This document shows, piece after piece, positions 63,959 to 64,000 of a stretch of DNA of 64,000 nucleotides. The stretch spans positions 1 to 64,000 of the forward strand of contig NZ_JAAONZ010000004.1 in the NCBI RefSeq assembly GCF_011602365.1, in the 5' to 3' direction. Positions within the stretch are counted from its first letter, which is position 1, and the number at the start of each line of letters is the position of its first letter. The notes under the pieces were generated by a model. That model did not search any database, had not been told where the DNA came from, and saw only the letters and a program-made list of their open reading frames with translations. Position numbers and translations under genes: made by a program. The stretch is from Pseudomaricurvus hydrocarbonicus. GTDB lineage: Bacteria > Pseudomonadota > Gammaproteobacteria > Pseudomonadales > Cellvibrionaceae.

Positions 63959-64000
63959 AGAAAATTCCTAAATCGGGCTTGTGGTCATGTTTTATAGTGT

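Overview
This window is chromosomal DNA from a free-living gammaproteobacterium, probably of the Pseudomonas / Cellvibrio / Alcanivorax side of the class. The evidence is gene content and order. From memory, these blocks match pseudomonad synteny: comEC-exbB-exbD-lpxK-kdsB-ptp-murB; gacA-uvrC-pgsA-tRNA; maf/yceD-rpmF-plsX-fabD-fabG-acpP-fabF-pabC-mltG-tmk-holB-pilZ-tatD; cysB-(small redox protein)-cysH-thrH-pabB; hydrolase-rraA; yccA-tusDCB next to tRNA-Ser; rne/rluC-gph; mnmA-hflD-purB-roxA. The cysH product is the [4Fe-4S] APS-reductase type, a fatty acid cis/trans isomerase is present, and starts are often GTG or TTG. I cannot assign a genus.

Layout. 0.3-2 kb: an AraC regulator and a flavodoxin-like protein. 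2-9.7 kb: DNA uptake channel, ExbBD proton channel, lipid A/KDO and peptidoglycan precursor enzymes. 9.8-14.3 kb: AlkB-like dioxygenase, GacA, UvrC, PgsA. 14.4-14.9 kb: tRNA-Cys and tRNA-Leu behind a strong promoter. 15-18.4 kb: Cti and an unrecognised Ala-Lys-repeat protein. 18.7-31 kb: phospholipid/fatty acid cluster running on through pabC, mltG, tmk, holB, pilZ and a TatD nuclease, with rluA inserted on the other strand. 31-33 kb: a glycosyltransferase/PAP2 pair. 33-42.5 kb: scattered single genes (dUTPase, mdh, bcp, GAF-AraC regulator, yajC, D-cysteine desulfhydrase, 5'-nucleotidase, UspA, TSUP exporter). 42.6-47.6 kb: sulfate assimilation with thrH and pabB. 48.3-50.1 kb: hydrolase-like protein, Rieske ferredoxin, RraA. 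50.4-52.6 kb: tusDCB, yccA, tRNA-Ser. 52.8-58.5 kb: rne diverging from rluC-gph. 58.5-64 kb: a minus-strand run mnmA, hflD, purB, roxA and a DUF7931-like gene.

Two functional threads cross the window. Envelope lipid supply: plsX/fab cluster, pgsA, lpxK, kdsB, cti. Sulfur flow: cysB, TSUP, APS reductase, D-cysteine desulfhydrase, TusBCD and MnmA, which ends in 2-thiouridine on tRNA. RNase E and its inhibitor RraA are both encoded here.

I found no prophage, transposon, CRISPR array, restriction or defence island. It is mostly core genome. The unusual content is: several short tandem repeats with 6-, 11-, 12-, 15- and about 21-bp periods, most of them between genes or at gene ends; strong promoters placed so close to start codons that yceD and rluC may be translated from leaderless mRNAs; a hydrolase fold whose nucleophile serine is replaced by glycine, translationally coupled to a Rieske protein; and local absences (fabH, tusE, the Trm112-like gene, tRNA-Gly) from clusters that usually hold them.
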